Shown here: positions 50,258 through 58,410 of the stretch, piece after piece | Layout: each line of letters starts with the position of its first letter | Position numbering within the stretch: the stretch's first letter is position 1 | Assembly (NCBI GenBank): GCA_049799955.1 | Contig: JBARIW010000032.1 | Location: 1 to 64,000, forward strand | DNA from: JBGTFE01 sp049799955 | GTDB lineage: Bacteria; Acidobacteriota; Blastocatellia; Pyrinomonadales; Pyrinomonadaceae | Direction: 5' to 3' | DNA: 64,000 nucleotides | Notes under the pieces: generated by a model | Database searches by the model: none | What the model was told of the DNA's origin: nothing | Seen by the model: only the letters and a program-made list of their open reading frames with translations | Made by a program: the position numbers and the translations under genes

Positions 50258-53071
50258 ATGCAAAAAATCACTCTTTTGCTTGTAGTATTGCTGTTTTCAA
50301 TTTCCGCGTTTTCACAGAATATAACGGAAGGCTCGCTCTACGCGGTCGGTAAAAAAGGCGAGACAATCGGCGCTTGCCCGCTGAAAAGCACGCGCGTTAA
50401 AGCCGACATCAGCGGTTTTCTGGCACGTGTTACGGTGGTGCAGGAATTTGAAAATAATTTAAACCAGCCGATTGAAGCGGTTTACACATTTCCCTTGTCG
50501 CAAAATTCCGCCGTTGACAATATGACGATGAAAGTCGGCGAACGGACGATTCGCGGGCGCATTATGAAGCGCGAAGAAGCGCGGCAAGTTTATGAAACGG
50601 CGAAAATCGAAGGTAAAACCGCGAGCCTGCTCGACCAAGAAAGACCAAATATCTTCACGCAGTCGGTCGCAAATATCCTGCCGAACGAGAAAATAATCAT
50701 CGAAATCAGCTATGTCGAAACGCTCAATTACGAAGACGGCGCGTATCAGTTCGTCTTCCCGATGACCGTCGGACCGCGTTATATTCCCGGCTCGGTTCAG
50801 GACGCGCAGAAAATCTCGCCGCCGGTTGCTGCGACGCGCGCCGGGCATAATATTTCAATCGAAGTAAATCTGGACGCGGGCGTTCCGGTCGAGGAAATTC
50901 GTTCCGGCTCGCACGAGATTAAAACATTAAATTTGAGTCCTAACAATGCAAAAATCTCGCTCAAAGACGAGGAAACGATTCCGAATAAAGACTTCGTTCT
51001 GCGCTACGACGTTACGGGAAAACGCATTGAAGACGCGATTTTGACGCATCGCGACGAGCGCGGCGGATTTTTCACGATGATTCTTCAGCCGCCCGACAAA
51101 ATCTCTTCGGAAGACATCACGCCGAAGGAAATCGTTTTTGTTCTCGACACGTCCGGCTCGATGGAAGGCTTCCCGATTGAAAAAGCGAAGGAAGCGATGA
51201 AAATGTCGCTCAACGGGCTTAACCCGAACGACACTTTTAATTTGATAACTTTTGCGGGCGACACGGCGATTCTTTTTGACGAGCCTGTTCCGGCAACGCG
51301 TGCAAATCTCGAAAAGGCGCAGGCATTTTTAGAATCGAGACAAGGCGGCGGCGGAACGGAAATGATGAAGGCGATAAAAGCCGCGCTTGAGCCTTCGGAT
51401 TCGCAGGAGCATCTCCGCATCGTCTGTTTTATGACCGACGGCTATATCGGCAACGAAAACGAAATTATCGCCGAGATTCAGAAACACCCGAAAGCGCGCG
51501 TGTTTTCATTCGGCATCGGCAATTCGGTCAATCGTTTTCTGCTCGACAAAATGGCGCAGGAAGGACGCGGCGAAGTCGAATATGTTTCTTTGCAGGACGA
51601 CGGCTCGCGCGCGGCGAAAAAGTTTTATGAGCGCGTCAGAACGCCGCTTCTGACCGATATTTCGATTGACTGGAACGGCTTGCCCGTCGCCGACGTTTAC
51701 CCGAACACGCTTTCCGATTTGTTTTCGGCAAAACCCGTGATTCTGCACGGACGCTACACGAAAGGCGCGAGCGGAACGATAAAACTGAAAGGAAAAGTTG
51801 CCGGACAGGATTATGTGCGCGAGATTTTGGTTAATTTTCCCGAAACCGAATCGAAGCACGACGTTCTGGCAACGCTCTGGGCGCGAACCAGAATCGACGA
51901 GCTGATGACGAAAAATTACATCGCCGCGCAGGACGATAAAGCGCGCAGCGAGGCGCAGAATACGATTACGAACATCGGGCTTGAATATCGCCTGCTGACG
52001 CAGTTCACATCATTTGTCGCCGTCGAAGACAGAATTAAAACGCAGGGCGGACAGCCGGTAAAAGTCGATGTTCCCGTCGAAAAACCTGCCGGAATGAGCA
52101 ATGCTGCCGTCGAAGTTACTTCTGATAGCGAAGTTACGATTGACCAATCGAGCACCAAGCTCGATACGAACATTACAAAGCAAGTGGTTGGAGATTTGCC
52201 GAGCGGGACGACTTTTAATTCTTTGTTAAAGATTGCGCCGAACGTTCGCGCCGAAGCTCTTTCCGGCGGTTTCGGCAGCGGTTCCGGCAGCGGTTCCGGT
52301 AATGGCAACGGTTCCGGCGGCGGCGTTCAGATTGACGGCGCGAGCGGTTCCGAAAACACTTTTGTGATTGACGGTCAGGAAGTTGTAAATTTCCGAACGG
52401 GCGCGCTCAATTCCAAGAACACAGTCCCGAAAACGATTTCGGGCGGAGTAATTAACGGTAAGGCTGTAAACTTGCCGAAACCTGTCTATCCGCAGGCGGC
52501 AAAAGCGGTTCGCGCAAGCGGCGCGGTCAATGTTCAGGTAACGATTGACGAAAACGGAAATGTCGTCTCGGCAAGCGCCGTCAGCGGTCATCCTCTGCTC
52601 AGAAAATCGGCTGAATCGGCGGCGAAACAGGCAAAATTCGCGCCCGCTGTAATCGGCGGCAAAGCTGTCAAAATAACCGGTGTAATCGTTTATAACTTCG
52701 CCGGCGAAAACGCCGAAGTGCAGACTTCAATTACAAAAATGCGCGTCAAACCGCTCACGGCGGAAGAAAAGCGAATAGCCAAGCTCGCCGAAAAACTTCA
52801 TTCGTGGATTTTCGCTCTGGTCGAGCGCCTGCAAAAAGGCGTTGCGACAGCCGCGCCTGACGAGGCAAACTTTGTCTCGGACGGCAAAGCCGAAATTCAG
52901 ATTCAGCTCAAGACGATTTCGCCCGAAGCGCTGAAAAAACTGAAGAATGCGGGCTTTGAGATGACGGAAAAGAAAGATGCTCAGATTGTTACCGGCAGAA
53001 TTTTGGTCGGAAAACTTGTCGGTTTAGCCGAAATTGCCGAAGTGCAGTACATTTTGCCGAACGTGAAGTAG
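50258..53071 (+). CDS. VIT-VWA-(TonB receptor plug-like)-TonB C-terminal fusion
   Basis: A 937-residue exported protein, starting at an ATG with TTAGGAG ahead; the in-frame start at 50195 would bury the signal peptide. After the signal peptide (cleavage after SAFS) there is a VIT domain (about 25-150, TVVQEFENNLNQPIEAVYTFPL and EARQVYETAKIEGKTASLLDQ). A VWA domain (about 290-460) has the MIDAS motif DTSGSM. Residues about 635-725 read like the plug of an Oar-type TonB receptor (LPSGTTFNSLLKIAPNV, Gly/Ser linker, IDGASGSENTFVIDGQEV). A TonB C-terminal domain follows (about 738-817, PKPVYPQAAKAVRASGAVNV), then a final 115-residue domain of unknown type. This combination is unusual. Confidence 0.88.
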   Translation: MQKITLLLVVLLFSISAFSQNITEGSLYAVGKKGETIGACPLKSTRVKADISGFLARVTVVQEFENNLNQPIEAVYTFPLSQNSAVDNMTMKVGERTIRGRIMKREEARQVYETAKIEGKTASLLDQERPNIFTQSVANILPNEKIIIEISYVETLNYEDGAYQFVFPMTVGPRYIPGSVQDAQKISPPVAATRAGHNISIEVNLDAGVPVEEIRSGSHEIKTLNLSPNNAKISLKDEETIPNKDFVLRYDVTGKRIEDAILTHRDERGGFFTMILQPPDKISSEDITPKEIVFVLDTSGSMEGFPIEKAKEAMKMSLNGLNPNDTFNLITFAGDTAILFDEPVPATRANLEKAQAFLESRQGGGGTEMMKAIKAALEPSDSQEHLRIVCFMTDGYIGNENEIIAEIQKHPKARVFSFGIGNSVNRFLLDKMAQEGRGEVEYVSLQDDGSRAAKKFYERVRTPLLTDISIDWNGLPVADVYPNTLSDLFSAKPVILHGRYTKGASGTIKLKGKVAGQDYVREILVNFPETESKHDVLATLWARTRIDELMTKNYIAAQDDKARSEAQNTITNIGLEYRLLTQFTSFVAVEDRIKTQGGQPVKVDVPVEKPAGMSNAAVEVTSDSEVTIDQSSTKLDTNITKQVVGDLPSGTTFNSLLKIAPNVRAEALSGGFGSGSGSGSGNGNGSGGGVQIDGASGSENTFVIDGQEVVNFRTGALNSKNTVPKTISGGVINGKAVNLPKPVYPQAAKAVRASGAVNVQVTIDENGNVVSASAVSGHPLLRKSAESAAKQAKFAPAVIGGKAVKITGVIVYNFAGENAEVQTSITKMRVKPLTAEEKRIAKLAEKLHSWIFALVERLQKGVATAAPDEANFVSDGKAEIQIQLKTISPEALKKLKNAGFEMTEKKDAQIVTGRILVGKLVGLAEIAEVQYILPNVK

Positions 53072-53083
53072 TTTCGGCATTTG

Positions 53084-53125
53084 CCGTTAAGTAAAAGAGA
53101 GAAATTTCTCTCTTTTACTTAACGG
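53084..53125. repeat. Perfect 42-bp palindrome between convergent genes
   Basis: Two 21-bp arms, beginning CCGTTAAGTAAAAGAGAG, are exactly complementary with no spacer. The sequence is related to 13293-13341. It probably serves as a bidirectional terminator for the VIT-VWA and glycosyltransferase genes. Confidence 0.92.
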
Positions 53126-53129
53126 ATTT

Positions 53130-54305
53130 TTAATTTACCGGCGGCTGAACTCCGCCCTGCTCGTAAATCGGGCGATTTTTCCAGGTTACGCCTTTTCCGC
53201 TCAAAATCTTTACGGTCGAATTAAGCAGAATCAATAAAAACATCAGCAACGCGAAAGGCGCGAGAAAAGCGTAAAAAACATTTCCCTGCCACTCGCGCTG
53301 AAGAAATATAAAAATCAAAGCCTGCAAAACATAAACAGCTAAAAGCGGCGCAAAAAACGAAATTTGCCCGAAAGCTAAAAAAGTAAAAGCGAGAAAAGCA
53401 GGCAGAACGCCGAAAAGCAAAATCGAAATTGAGCCGAAAATCGTTTTCGGCAACGAAAATTTCATTCCCGAAAAGAGATTTTTTGTAAAGCCTTCCCAGA
53501 TGTCCCAAAAGCCGGAATACATTCGCGTTTCGATAAGTTCGGGCGCGTAATCGATTCGCAAATTGAATTTTTGATTTTTGAGAATTTCCGCAAGCTTCAA
53601 ATCTTCCGCAACTTCGGCTTTGACGGATTCGAAACCATTGATTTGTTCCAGCGTCTCGCGCCGGAACAAAAAGAAATTACCGACGCCCATCGATTCTTTT
53701 CTACTCGCGTCATTTACGCGGTGCGGCGGCATCGCCAGAAGACAAAACCAGCCGAAAACAGGCATGAAAAATCTTTCCCAGAACGAGCCGAAGATTTGTT
53801 TCGGAATCAATGTCAGCGCGTCAAATTCGTTTTTTTCGGCGTAATTAATTGCCGTTTGCAGAGTTTCGGGCGCAAAGATGATGTCTGCATCGGTCGTTAA
53901 AATCCACTCACCTTTTGATTTTTGAAACGCCTGATGCAGCGCGTGCGGCTTGCCGAGCCAGGTTTTATCAGGTTCTTTGCCTTCAACAATTTGAATTTTG
54001 AATTTTGAATTTTGAATTTTTTGTAAAATTTCGCCTGTATTATCGGTCGAACGGTCATTTAAAATTATGATTTCGTAGTTTTTGTAAGTCTGATTGAAAA
54101 TCGACGAAATGCTTTTTTCCAAAACGCGGCGCGCTTCGTTTCTGACGGGAACGAGAATCGAAACGAAAGGCTCGTTTTGATTGCTCAAATTTTTCTCTAA
54201 AGCGAGCGGCGTCTGCTTTCTCAGGCAATAAATCGTCCAGAGCAATGCGGTCAGCCAAAGCCCTGAAATCGACCACGCGAAGATGAGAAAAAAGCTTGAA
54301 AGCAT
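53130..54305 (-). CDS. Family 2 glycosyltransferase, HpnB-like
   Basis: A 391-residue membrane glycosyltransferase. One N-terminal TM (about 1-25) is followed by a GT-A domain with SILVPVRNEARR, ILNDRSTDNT and the metal-binding TTDADI. Then come the acceptor region SMGVGNFFLFRRETLEQING with EVAEDLKLAE, and three C-terminal TMs (about 275-385). The layout and the opening WSISGLWLTALLW resemble HpnB of hopanoid loci, though no other hopanoid gene is in view. Residues 95-106 (QNSKFKIQ) come from a heptamer array. A start at 54332 is also possible. Confidence 0.85.
   Translation of the reverse strand: MLSSFFLIFAWSISGLWLTALLWTIYCLRKQTPLALEKNLSNQNEPFVSILVPVRNEARRVLEKSISSIFNQTYKNYEIIILNDRSTDNTGEILQKIQNSKFKIQIVEGKEPDKTWLGKPHALHQAFQKSKGEWILTTDADIIFAPETLQTAINYAEKNEFDALTLIPKQIFGSFWERFFMPVFGWFCLLAMPPHRVNDASRKESMGVGNFFLFRRETLEQINGFESVKAEVAEDLKLAEILKNQKFNLRIDYAPELIETRMYSGFWDIWEGFTKNLFSGMKFSLPKTIFGSISILLFGVLPAFLAFTFLAFGQISFFAPLLAVYVLQALIFIFLQREWQGNVFYAFLAPFALLMFLLILLNSTVKILSGKGVTWKNRPIYEQGGVQPPVN
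53989..54022. repeat. Single-arm AATTTTG heptamer array inside glycosyltransferase gene
   Basis: Four AATTTTG heptamers are read on the minus strand as NSKFKIQ. This is nearly the same peptide as in rsmI (SSKFKVQ), although the two hosts are unrelated proteins. Confidence 0.85.
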
Positions 54306-54327
54306 AAATCTTTTGTAAAAAGTTAAG

Positions 54328-54364
54328 CACAAAAAAGAAACCGCCTCAATCGAGAAGCGGTTTC
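54328..54364 (-). terminator. Terminator after 3D-domain gene
   Basis: The stem GAAACCGC (54337-54344) / GCGGTTTC (54357-54364) is followed on the minus strand by TTTTTTG. It separates the 3D-domain gene from the glycosyltransferase. Confidence 0.75.
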
Positions 54365-54401
54365 AAAGTATTAAAAAGTTAAATATAAATTTGGAAAGTT
54401 T

Positions 54402-54908
54402 TTATTTGCCTACGACGCTGACCATAACGGTTCTGCGTCCGAAGCGATTGGCTTCGGCACAGCTCGGAACCCAAATGTCGAGGACGTTGCCTTTGACTGC
54501 GCCGCCGGTGTCGGCAACCGTATATGTTCCGCTGTATGCGCCGGCGCTGATTTGAATTGTTGTTCCGAGCGGTAATACTCGTCTATCTGCTGCGACAATT
54601 CCGCGTCTGACGCTTCCGCCGGTTGCGGTTCTGCCTTTTAAGCAATACGCAGTCGCCCGAAAGGCTTTCGTTTCGGACAAATTAAAATTATTATAAGTTA
54701 AATTGACTAAAGTTGATTCTGTTGTTTGGTTATTTAATTGTTGTTTTATTTGTGTATTTTGTTGTACTTGTTCCAGTTGAATGTTTCTTGGCGAATCATT
54801 CGCTATACTGAATGTGCCTTCGGCGACGACGGTTGGCTGGAAGTAAAACAAAAATCCAATCAACGCTGCCAGGGCGAAAAACACGCTTCCTCTAGCTAGA
54901 TTTTTCAT
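54402..54908 (-). CDS. 3D-domain cell-wall protein
   Basis: A 168-residue exported protein with an N-terminal signal or anchor (about 8-30) and a Gln/Asn-rich linker. The C-terminal 3D domain (about 82-168) has ATAYCLKGRTATGG and the three aspartates around VAADRRVLPLGT, VADTGGAVKG and LDIWVPSCAEA. This is a double-psi beta-barrel found in MltA-like and Rpf-type peptidoglycan lytic enzymes. No separate catalytic partner domain is fused, so it is a short stand-alone form. It is likely secreted to the periplasm to act on peptidoglycan. A structured leader lies upstream. Confidence 0.85.
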   Translation of the reverse strand: MKNLARGSVFFALAALIGFLFYFQPTVVAEGTFSIANDSPRNIQLEQVQQNTQIKQQLNNQTTESTLVNLTYNNFNLSETKAFRATAYCLKGRTATGGSVRRGIVAADRRVLPLGTTIQISAGAYSGTYTVADTGGAVKGNVLDIWVPSCAEANRFGRRTVMVSVVGK

Positions 54909-55006
54909 TATTCATTCTCCTATTTTTTGTTATTTACCACGTTCGGCGCGAGTGCGAATATACTTAAACGGAGACATATTTTTCAAATATCAAGAAAGTT
55001 AAAATA

Positions 55007-55070
55007 TAGTTTGTTACACTTACCGAAGTGGTATGGATTGGGCGGCTCGAAACCGCCGAATTGTAAACTA
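55007..55070 (-). ncRNA. Candidate structured leader RNA (three-way junction)
   Basis: Three stems can form together: an outer stem of 55007-55012 with 55065-55070 (TAGTTT/AAACTA), GGCGG/CCGCC (55041-55045 and 55053-55057), and CACTT/AAGTG (55017-55021 and 55026-55030). An alternative stem TACC/GGTA competes with the last one. It lies in the 5' leader of the 3D-domain gene. It matches no riboswitch class that I can recall, including the c-di-AMP aptamer often found before such genes. Confidence 0.4.
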
Positions 55071-55077
55071 GGTTCTA

Positions 55078-55107
55078 ATACTAACACGTTTTAACGCGGC
55101 GTGGCAA
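55078..55107 (-). promoter_or_regulatory. Sigma-70 type promoter of the 3D-domain gene
   Basis: On the minus strand TTGCCA (55102-55107) lies 18 bases before TAGTAT (55078-55083), which has an extended TGT. The predicted leader of about 160 bases contains the three-way junction candidate. Confidence 0.5.
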
Positions 55108-55238
55108 GCCGACTAAAAAACGCTAAGGCTAATCACTGCATATTTTGGCTGTTCGAGAGGCTCATAAACTTACCTCTTTATTAGACTTCCGCCGTTTGAT
55201 GCGTGTATATTTCAAACAGTGAAATTTTAGGAGATTTT

Positions 55239-55610
55239 ATGTCAATACAAGACCGCCGAAGCGGCGCACGATACAATATTTCCTTCCCGATTCGGGTTAA
55301 ATGGAAGGGCGAAAACGGGCAGGAAATAACCGAAGACGGGTTAACTGAAAACGTCGGACCGCAGGGCACTCTGGTGTTTCTTCCACGCCTGCTTCCGACA
55401 GTCGGAAGCAAGGTGAATCTGACAATCACGGAACACGCCGACGACGAAGTTACGGTAACGGCGCAAGTCATCCGTTTAGAGCGCAACGCCGCGCACCCGC
55501 AAGCCGCTTTTCAGCTTGTCGATTCGCTTCGTTTGTGGAAGAAAAAGGTTTGGGAATACGCGGGCGAAATTCTGGCTCAAGAGAAGCCCGACGAATTTGA
55601 CGACTGGTAA
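55239..55610 (+). CDS. PilZ-like domain protein
   Basis: A 123-residue soluble protein starting after a TAGGAG Shine-Dalgarno. The N-terminus DRRSGARYNISFPIRVKW has the RxxxR-type opening (RRSGAR) typical of PilZ domains. The following GLTENVGPQGTLVFLP replaces the usual D/NxSxxG motif, so c-di-GMP binding is uncertain. A six-stranded barrel outline continues through VTVTAQVIRLER. It may act as a c-di-GMP effector or as a degenerate PilZ. It stands alone, followed by a repeat array. Confidence 0.75.
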   Translation: MSIQDRRSGARYNISFPIRVKWKGENGQEITEDGLTENVGPQGTLVFLPRLLPTVGSKVNLTITEHADDEVTVTAQVIRLERNAAHPQAAFQLVDSLRLWKKKVWEYAGEILAQEKPDEFDDW

Positions 55611-55615
55611 AAAAC

Positions 55616-55693
55616 GGAAGTCAGAAGATAGAAGTCAGAAGTCAGAATATTTTTCTACTGTCTTCTGACTTCTATCTTCTGACTTCTACTTTC
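55616..55693. repeat. Paired inverted heptamer array (AAGTCAG type)
   Basis: GAAGTCA/GAAGATA heptamers (55616-55646) face TCTTCTGACTTCTA-type units (55660-55693). It is of the same family as 12431-12468, and lies between co-directional genes. Confidence 0.92.
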
Positions 55694-55699
55694 TATTTT

Positions 55700-56845
55700 A
55701 TGAAAATTCTGGTTCTCGGCGCCGGACGAATGGGACACGGCGCGGTTTATGATTTGGTTCATAATTCGCCCGAAGTCGAAGCCGTTACGGTCGCCGATTT
55801 TGATTTGGCAAAAGCCGAAAAAGTCGCGGCAAAAATCGGCAGCGGCAAAATTTCGGCAAAACACATTGACGTTTCAAATTATTCGGACGCGGTCGAATTG
55901 ATGCGCGCGCACGATTCGGCGATTTCGTGCGTCAATTACTGGTACAACGTCGAGCTTTCGCGCGCGGCGATTGAAACGCGCACGAATTTCTGCGATTTGG
56001 GCGGAAACAATTACATCGTTGACGAACAGCTTGCGCTGGACGAAAAAGCTAAGCAAGCCGGAATCAGCATTATTCCCGACTGCGGGCTTGCGCCCGGAAT
56101 GGTTTCGGTTTTGGCGATGCACGGCGCGAATCGCTTTGAAAAAATTGAGGAAATCCACATTCGCGTCGGCGGTCTGCCGCAAAATCCGAAACCGCCGCTC
56201 GATTATCAATTAGTTTTTTCGGTCGAAGGTTTGATAAACGAATATATCGAAGTCGCGCGCGTGATTCGCGGCGGCGAAATTAAAGAAATCGATTCGATGA
56301 CCGAGCTTGAAAGTCTTTCGTTCGCGGGTTTTCCCGCGCTCGAAGCGTTTCAGACTTCGGGCGGAACTTCGACTTTACCGGAAAGTTTTCTCGGCAAAAT
56401 AAAGGAGCTCGATTACAAAACGATTCGCTACGCCGGACACTGCGAGCGTTTCAAAACGATGATTGATTTGGGTTTGTGTTCGAGCGAAGAAATTCAGGTC
56501 GATTACGCGAAACTCTCGCCACGCAAAGTTTTCGGCGAGCTTTTGCAGAAACATCTTCCGGCAGACGAGCCTGATTATGTTCTCGTCCGGCTCGAGTTCG
56601 TCGGAAAATCGAATGGCGAGACGAAGCGGCTGCGCTACGATATTGTCGATAAGCAGGACATCGAAACAGGCTTGAGCGCGATGATGCGAACGACGGCATT
56701 TCCCGCTTCGATTATCGCGCAGATGTCGGCGCGAGGCGACGTTTCCGTTCGGGGCGCGACGCCGCAGGAAAAAGCGATTGACGCGGAAAAATTCGTCGCG
56801 GAACTGGCGCGAAGAAACATAAAAATTCAGGAAAGTTGGCTGTAA
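55700..56845 (+). CDS. Saccharopine dehydrogenase-like oxidoreductase
   Basis: A 381-residue NAD(P)-dependent enzyme. The N-terminal Rossmann fold has GAGRMGHGAVYDL and the following VTVADFDLAKAE. The central part CVNYWYNVELSRAAIETRTNFCDLGG and IIPDCGLAPGMVSVLA match the saccharopine dehydrogenase / lysine 6-dehydrogenase family. The enzyme may oxidise lysine or form a secondary amine between an amino acid and a keto acid; which one cannot be told. The next gene starts ten bases after its stop. Confidence 0.88.
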   Translation: MKILVLGAGRMGHGAVYDLVHNSPEVEAVTVADFDLAKAEKVAAKIGSGKISAKHIDVSNYSDAVELMRAHDSAISCVNYWYNVELSRAAIETRTNFCDLGGNNYIVDEQLALDEKAKQAGISIIPDCGLAPGMVSVLAMHGANRFEKIEEIHIRVGGLPQNPKPPLDYQLVFSVEGLINEYIEVARVIRGGEIKEIDSMTELESLSFAGFPALEAFQTSGGTSTLPESFLGKIKELDYKTIRYAGHCERFKTMIDLGLCSSEEIQVDYAKLSPRKVFGELLQKHLPADEPDYVLVRLEFVGKSNGETKRLRYDIVDKQDIETGLSAMMRTTAFPASIIAQMSARGDVSVRGATPQEKAIDAEKFVAELARRNIKIQESWL

Positions 56846-56855
56846 AATTAAATTT

Positions 56856-57512
56856 ATGAAACGGTTTCGGCGCATTTTGCTGATACTTTTAATTGCCGGT
56901 TTAGCCGGACTTCTCTTCGTTTATCTCATTAATCGACACGTTTATTCGGTCAGCGACGGAAAAATAGAAACTTCGATTACGGAAATTCCGGCGGAAGAAC
57001 CGCCGCGCATCGCAATCGTTTTCGGCGCGAAAGTCAGGTCAGGCGACGAGCTTTCGAACGTGCTTTACGACCGCGTGATAACGGCAGTCGAGCTTTATCG
57101 CGCCGGACGCGTTAAAAAACTCCTGATGAGCGGCGATAATCCGACCGCCGAATACGACGAGCCGACCGCGATGAAGAAAACCGCCGTCAAGCTCGGCGTT
57201 CCCGAACAGGATATTGTTCTGGATTTTGCCGGACGCAGAACTTATGACACCTGTTATCGCGCCAAAGAAATTTTCGAGGTCAAACGAGCGATTCTCGTAA
57301 CGCAGGAATTTCATCTCGCCCGGGCGCTTTATCTTTGCAATAATCTCGGCGTTGAAAGCATCGGCATCACGGCAAACCGCAGAAAATATGAAGGTGAAGG
57401 CAATGGAAGCTGGGCGTTTCGCGAATTTTTCTCGGTGGCGAGCGCGTGGCTTGAGATAAATTTTCTGCCGCTTGAGCCGGTTAAAGGCGAGAAACAGCCG
57501 ATTCAGCAATAA
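56856..57512 (+). CDS. SanA/YdcF-like DUF218 membrane protein
   Basis: A 218-residue protein with one N-terminal TM (about 6-25) and a periplasmic DUF218 domain. AIVFGAKVRSGDELSNVLYDRVITAVELYRAGRVKKLLMSGDN and AGRRTYDTCYRAKEIF followed by VTQEFHLARALYL are the family signature. SanA is linked to envelope barrier function and vancomycin exclusion in enterobacteria; the biochemical activity is unsettled. It is in an operon with the dehydrogenase upstream and the AraC-type regulator five bases downstream. Confidence 0.88.
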   Translation: MKRFRRILLILLIAGLAGLLFVYLINRHVYSVSDGKIETSITEIPAEEPPRIAIVFGAKVRSGDELSNVLYDRVITAVELYRAGRVKKLLMSGDNPTAEYDEPTAMKKTAVKLGVPEQDIVLDFAGRRTYDTCYRAKEIFEVKRAILVTQEFHLARALYLCNNLGVESIGITANRRKYEGEGNGSWAFREFFSVASAWLEINFLPLEPVKGEKQPIQQ

Positions 57513-57517
57513 AATCT

Positions 57518-58318
57518 ATGTCGAAAAACTCGATGCTTTACCGCGAAGCCGCGCCGCCGGAGGAAATCTCGCACCTAGCGATGTCATTCTGGGAATTTAC
57601 CGTCGAAGGCAAAAGCATTGAACCGACAATTCACGAAATTTTTCCCGACGGCTGTTTTTCGCTCATTTATCATCGAAACAAAATTTTTAATCTGGATACG
57701 CTTTTTATTCCGCCCGTCGCCTTTGAAACGACGAAAGCGCCGGTTTTCGGCGGCGATGTTTTCTGGGCGATTAGATTTCTGCCTTCTGCCTGCGCGAAAA
57801 TTTTAGGCTGCAATCCGACGAATTTTCAGTTGGATATTTTGAGCGATTCGGAAAACTTGAAACATCTGAGCGGCGGAGTTCTGGAAAAATTTATCCGCTG
57901 CGAAAATTTTGACGAAGCAATCGAAATTTTCACGACGCAAATCAAAAAACTCAATCTAAAGCCCGAAGACACGGACGAAAAAGTTGCCGAAGCCGTCAGA
58001 CTCATCGAAGAAAATCCGGGAGAAGTAAAAATCTCGGAAATCGCCGGCGCGGTAAATCTAAGCGCGCGGCAGCTTGAACGGCGCTTCAAAAAAAGCTCCG
58101 GTTTATCGCCGAAACAATATGCGCGAACGCGGCGGATTCGCGCAACGGCGGTCGCCGTAGTCGAAAAACATCGAATTAATTGGGCAAATCACGCCGCCGA
58201 AATGGGTTTCACAGACCAATCACATCTGACGCGCGAATTTTCTTCAATCACCGGACGCTCGCCGAATTCCTTTGCCGAAAACATCAAAACTATCGAACAC
58301 GGCGAAATTATCAAATAA
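57518..58318 (+). CDS. AraC-family transcription regulator
   Basis: A 266-residue regulator. The N-terminal half (about 1-150) is a domain of the DUF6597 kind seen in AraC proteins (PTIHEIFPDGCFSLIYH, AIRFLPSACAKILG). The C-terminal half has two helix-turn-helix motifs (KISEIAGAVNLSARQLERRFK and HAAEMGFTDQSHLTREF) and the signature ITGRSPNSF. It probably binds a small ligand and activates a nearby or distant gene. It follows the SanA-like gene in the same operon. Confidence 0.92.
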   Translation: MSKNSMLYREAAPPEEISHLAMSFWEFTVEGKSIEPTIHEIFPDGCFSLIYHRNKIFNLDTLFIPPVAFETTKAPVFGGDVFWAIRFLPSACAKILGCNPTNFQLDILSDSENLKHLSGGVLEKFIRCENFDEAIEIFTTQIKKLNLKPEDTDEKVAEAVRLIEENPGEVKISEIAGAVNLSARQLERRFKKSSGLSPKQYARTRRIRATAVAVVEKHRINWANHAAEMGFTDQSHLTREFSSITGRSPNSFAENIKTIEHGEIIK

Positions 58319-58410
58319 TTTTCGTAAATGTCGGAAATTTACAATACGCGCCTCGAAAATTACTTCATACTCCAATTTGAAAATAAATTCGGGAGATTTT
58401 TTGAATTATT

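Larger units (their letters stand above)
54909..55238. other. Divergent intergenic region with structured leader
   Basis: It lies between the 3D-domain gene (minus) and the PilZ-like gene (plus). No gene or tRNA is visible. It contains the minus-strand promoter 55078-55107, the three-way junction candidate 55007-55070, and a hairpin AGAGG/CCTCT near 55155-55180 ahead of the PilZ-like gene. Confidence 0.6.

Noticed and set aside
54909..55238. tRNA gene in the intergenic region
   Set aside because: A GGCGG/CCGCC stem and nearby TTCG-type sequence looked tRNA-like at first. No T-loop GTTCRANNC with acceptor pairing or anticodon arm of correct size is present.
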